From: Thioalkalivibrio sp.
GTDB taxonomy: Bacteria; Pseudomonadota; Gammaproteobacteria; Ectothiorhodospirales; Ectothiorhodospiraceae
Assembly (NCBI GenBank): GCA_007116035.1
Contig: SKJG01000066.1
Span: 1 to 64,000 of the forward strand
Reading direction: 5' to 3'
Length of the DNA stretch: 64,000 nt
The first letter of the stretch is position 1. Every line of letters begins with the position of its first letter. This document shows positions 63,804 to 64,000 of the stretch, piece after piece. The position numbers and the translations under genes were made by a program. The notes beneath the pieces were generated by a model. That model did no database searches, was not told the DNA's origin, and saw only the letters and a program-made list of their open reading frames with translations.

Positions 63804-64000
63804 CTAGATGACCCCGCCCTCGCGCTGCCGGTCGATATCCTCGATGCGCCCGTCCAGGCCGTCGATATGCCGGCTCATGGCCTTCGGCGAGGAGGTCCGG
63901 CGCGCCAGCAACCCATAGGCGGCGGGGATCACGAAGAGGGTGAAGAGGGTCGCAAACAGCACCCCGGAGAAGACCGCGATCCCGATCACGAACCGGGTCT
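63804..64000 (-). CDS. RND efflux transporter, C-terminal fragment (5' end outside window)
   Basis: ...TRFVIGIAVFSGVLFATLFTLFVIPAAYGLLARRT; the terminal TM helix of AcrB/MexB-like pumps, open to window edge. Confidence 0.88.
   Translation of the reverse strand, partial: TRFVIGIAVFSGVLFATLFTLFVIPAAYGLLARRTSSPKAMSRHIDGLDGRIEDIDRQREGGVI

Noticed and set aside
63613-63807. 64-aa plus-strand ORF after msrB
   Set aside because: Lies over the dispersed-repeat and inverted-repeat region; likely non-coding.

Overview
This is a GC-rich chromosomal window, most likely from a gammaproteobacterium. A sulfur-oxidizing or haloalkaliphilic Ectothiorhodospiraceae-like host is plausible, but that is inference from gene content only. 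Most of the 64 kb is densely packed housekeeping sequence: ilvD (partial), OmpR/EnvZ-type two-component system, argA, fetAB, glnK-amtB, folK-folB, msrA, trkA-ntrX-ntrY-DUF4390-rsmB-fmt-def, lysM-dprA-smg-topA-tsaC-hemF-hemB-aroE, ubiA, yvcK-like, bioB-bioF, radC, coaBC-dut-argB, sucrose-phosphate synthase, msrB and the end of an RND pump gene. I found no rRNA, tRNA, CRISPR array, prophage or intact transposon. The most interesting items are: (1) a DsrC-family protein lacking both C-terminal redox cysteines, divergent from a CysB-like regulator; (2) a RimK-type ATP-grasp plus GNAT/peptidase-C39 pair, and separately an amidoligase plus class-I GATase pair, which are two candidate peptide-ligation modules; (3) an ArsR regulator with a complete alpha5 metal-site motif, translationally coupled to a His/Cys-rich protein with an internal duplication; (4) a sigma-54 promoter plus a perfect NtrC-type palindrome upstream of glnK-amtB; (5) a CxxCH remnant resembling the C-terminus of cytochrome c'; (6) several families of REP/BIME-like intergenic palindromes. 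The very long antisense ORFs in the supplied track are judged to be GC-bias shadows.
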